Below are positions 6,671-6,958 of a stretch of 6,958 nt of DNA, piece by piece; within the stretch, counting starts at the first letter, position 1, and each line of letters opens with the position of its first letter. Origin of the DNA: JBHHYU01 sp046757725. Lineage in GTDB: Bacteria > Desulfobacterota > Binatia > UBA9968. Below the pieces are notes generated by a model. That model was not told where the DNA came from. It searched no databases and worked only from the letters and a program-made list of their open reading frames with translations. Made by a program: the position numbers and the translations under genes. Location: contig JBHHYU010000128.1 in assembly GCA_046757725.1 (NCBI GenBank), positions 1-6,958 of the forward strand. The letters run 5' to 3'.

Positions 6671-6698
6671 TATAAATTTGATTATTCAAAAATTTATA
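6671..6698 (-). promoter_or_regulatory. 28-bp AT-rich inverted repeat, candidate operator
   Basis: Two perfect 9-base arms, TATAAATTT (6671-6679 on the plus strand) and AAATTTATA (6690-6698), flank a 10-base spacer. The site lies between the -10-like element (6704-6709) and the ribosome binding site of the UbiD-family gene, and would cover or abut the transcription start near 6697. Symmetry, size and position suit a dimeric repressor (for example MarR-, TetR- or GntR-type), which is inference. The AT-rich sequence lowers the surprise, since such arms arise more easily by chance in AT-rich DNA. No regulator gene is in the window. Confidence 0.45.
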
Positions 6699-6703
6699 CA
6701 AAA

Positions 6704-6732
6704 CTTCTATCCAAAGCACCCCTTTTTGTCAA
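6704..6732 (-). promoter_or_regulatory. Sigma-70-type promoter for the operon
   Basis: On the minus strand a perfect TTGACA (-35, 6727-6732) is followed after exactly 17 bases by TAGAAG (-10, 6704-6709), four of six consensus positions. It sits about 60 bases before the UbiD-family ATG in an AT-rich leader that contrasts with the GC-rich DNA further right. It is the best promoter I can see in the window and would drive the five-gene unit down to the hairpin at 1002-1027. Confidence 0.55.
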
Positions 6733-6792
6733 CCGTTGTCAGGCTCTACGTTAATTAGTGTCGTTCCTCAAGAGAAACCCTTCCGGCCTGAG
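6733..6792. other. Intergenic spacer upstream of the promoter
   Basis: No gene is seen here. The minus strand holds TGACAACGGTTGACA, a short imperfect repeat with CAAC-G-GTTG symmetry that overlaps the -35 element (about 6727-6741). It might be an activator or repressor half-site, but it is short enough to be chance. There is no T-tract hairpin marking the end of the reading frame to the right. Confidence 0.3.
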
Positions 6793-6957
6793 TCAATAGG
6801 CTACTGCCTCGACGGCCACCCTCCAGTCCCCTTCGGGTGAGCTCTCCAACAGCCTGGGCCTGCCTCCAACCTCCACGTCCCTATGCCTCAAGGCCTCCAG
6901 GTCTCCTCCCTCGCAACCGGATGCATTGTAGCACTGCGCAGGGGGCCTGCTCCGAAG
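6793..6957 (-). CDS. Partial unrecognised reading frame at the right edge (C-terminal end)
   Basis: From the right edge to a TGA at 6793-6795 the minus strand is open for 54 codons. It includes CYNASGCEGGDLEALRHRD and, near the end, SSPEGDWRVAVEAVAY. I do not recognise a family. The DNA is strongly purine/pyrimidine-biased (many CCTCC on the plus strand) and unlike the AT-rich leader beside it. A plus-strand frame is also open across it, so this could be a gene end, a decayed insertion or chance. If real, it would be an upstream gene in the same direction ending about 60 bases before the operon promoter. Confidence 0.25.
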   Translation of the reverse strand, partial: LRSRPPAQCYNASGCEGGDLEALRHRDVEVGGRPRLLESSPEGDWRVAVEAVAY

Positions 6958-6958
6958 A

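Noticed and set aside
1..6958. CRISPR arrays, tRNA or rRNA genes, insertion sequences
   Set aside because: No regularly spaced repeats, cloverleaf-like sequence, rRNA signature or transposase motif could be seen on either strand.

Overview
The window looks like an accessory catabolic locus from a bacterium, probably an anaerobic or facultative degrader of (hetero)aromatic compounds. Base composition is intermediate and most genes have strong AGGAGG-type ribosome binding sites. I cannot name the phylum. All confident genes lie on the minus strand, so they are transcribed from right to left as printed.

In order of transcription the layout is as follows. A promoter-like site (about 6704-6732) and a 28-bp AT-rich inverted repeat (6671-6698) precede a UbiD-family prenylated-FMN decarboxylase (5200-6645). 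Next comes a 48-residue zinc-ribbon protein (4959-5105). The three subunits of a xanthine-dehydrogenase-type molybdenum hydroxylase follow: the molybdopterin-binding large subunit (2558-4867), the FAD subunit (1620-2498) and the [2Fe-2S] subunit (1097-1606). A hairpin with a T-tract that looks like an intrinsic terminator (1002-1027) separates these five genes from a sixth. The sixth (261-983) is a 240-residue protein of the Asp/Glu racemase, maleate isomerase and arylmalonate decarboxylase superfamily.

The likely logic is a degradative pathway. UbiD removes (or, in reverse, adds) a carboxyl group on an aromatic or heteroaromatic ring. The molybdenum enzyme hydroxylates or dehydrogenates the ring or its CoA ester. 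The last protein handles a ring-opened dicarboxylic acid, or decarboxylates a malonate-like acid. This resembles the furan-dicarboxylate (Hmf) and nicotinate (Nic) pathways only in enzyme types. No substrate can be assigned from the sequence. No UbiX, CoA ligase, transporter or regulator lies inside the window.

The two edges are weak. Positions 1-260 hold no convincing gene, only a possible decayed coding remnant and two small hairpins. Positions 6733-6958 hold the C-terminal end of an unrecognised minus-strand reading frame that runs off the right edge. The long plus-strand reading frames inside the genes are shadows.
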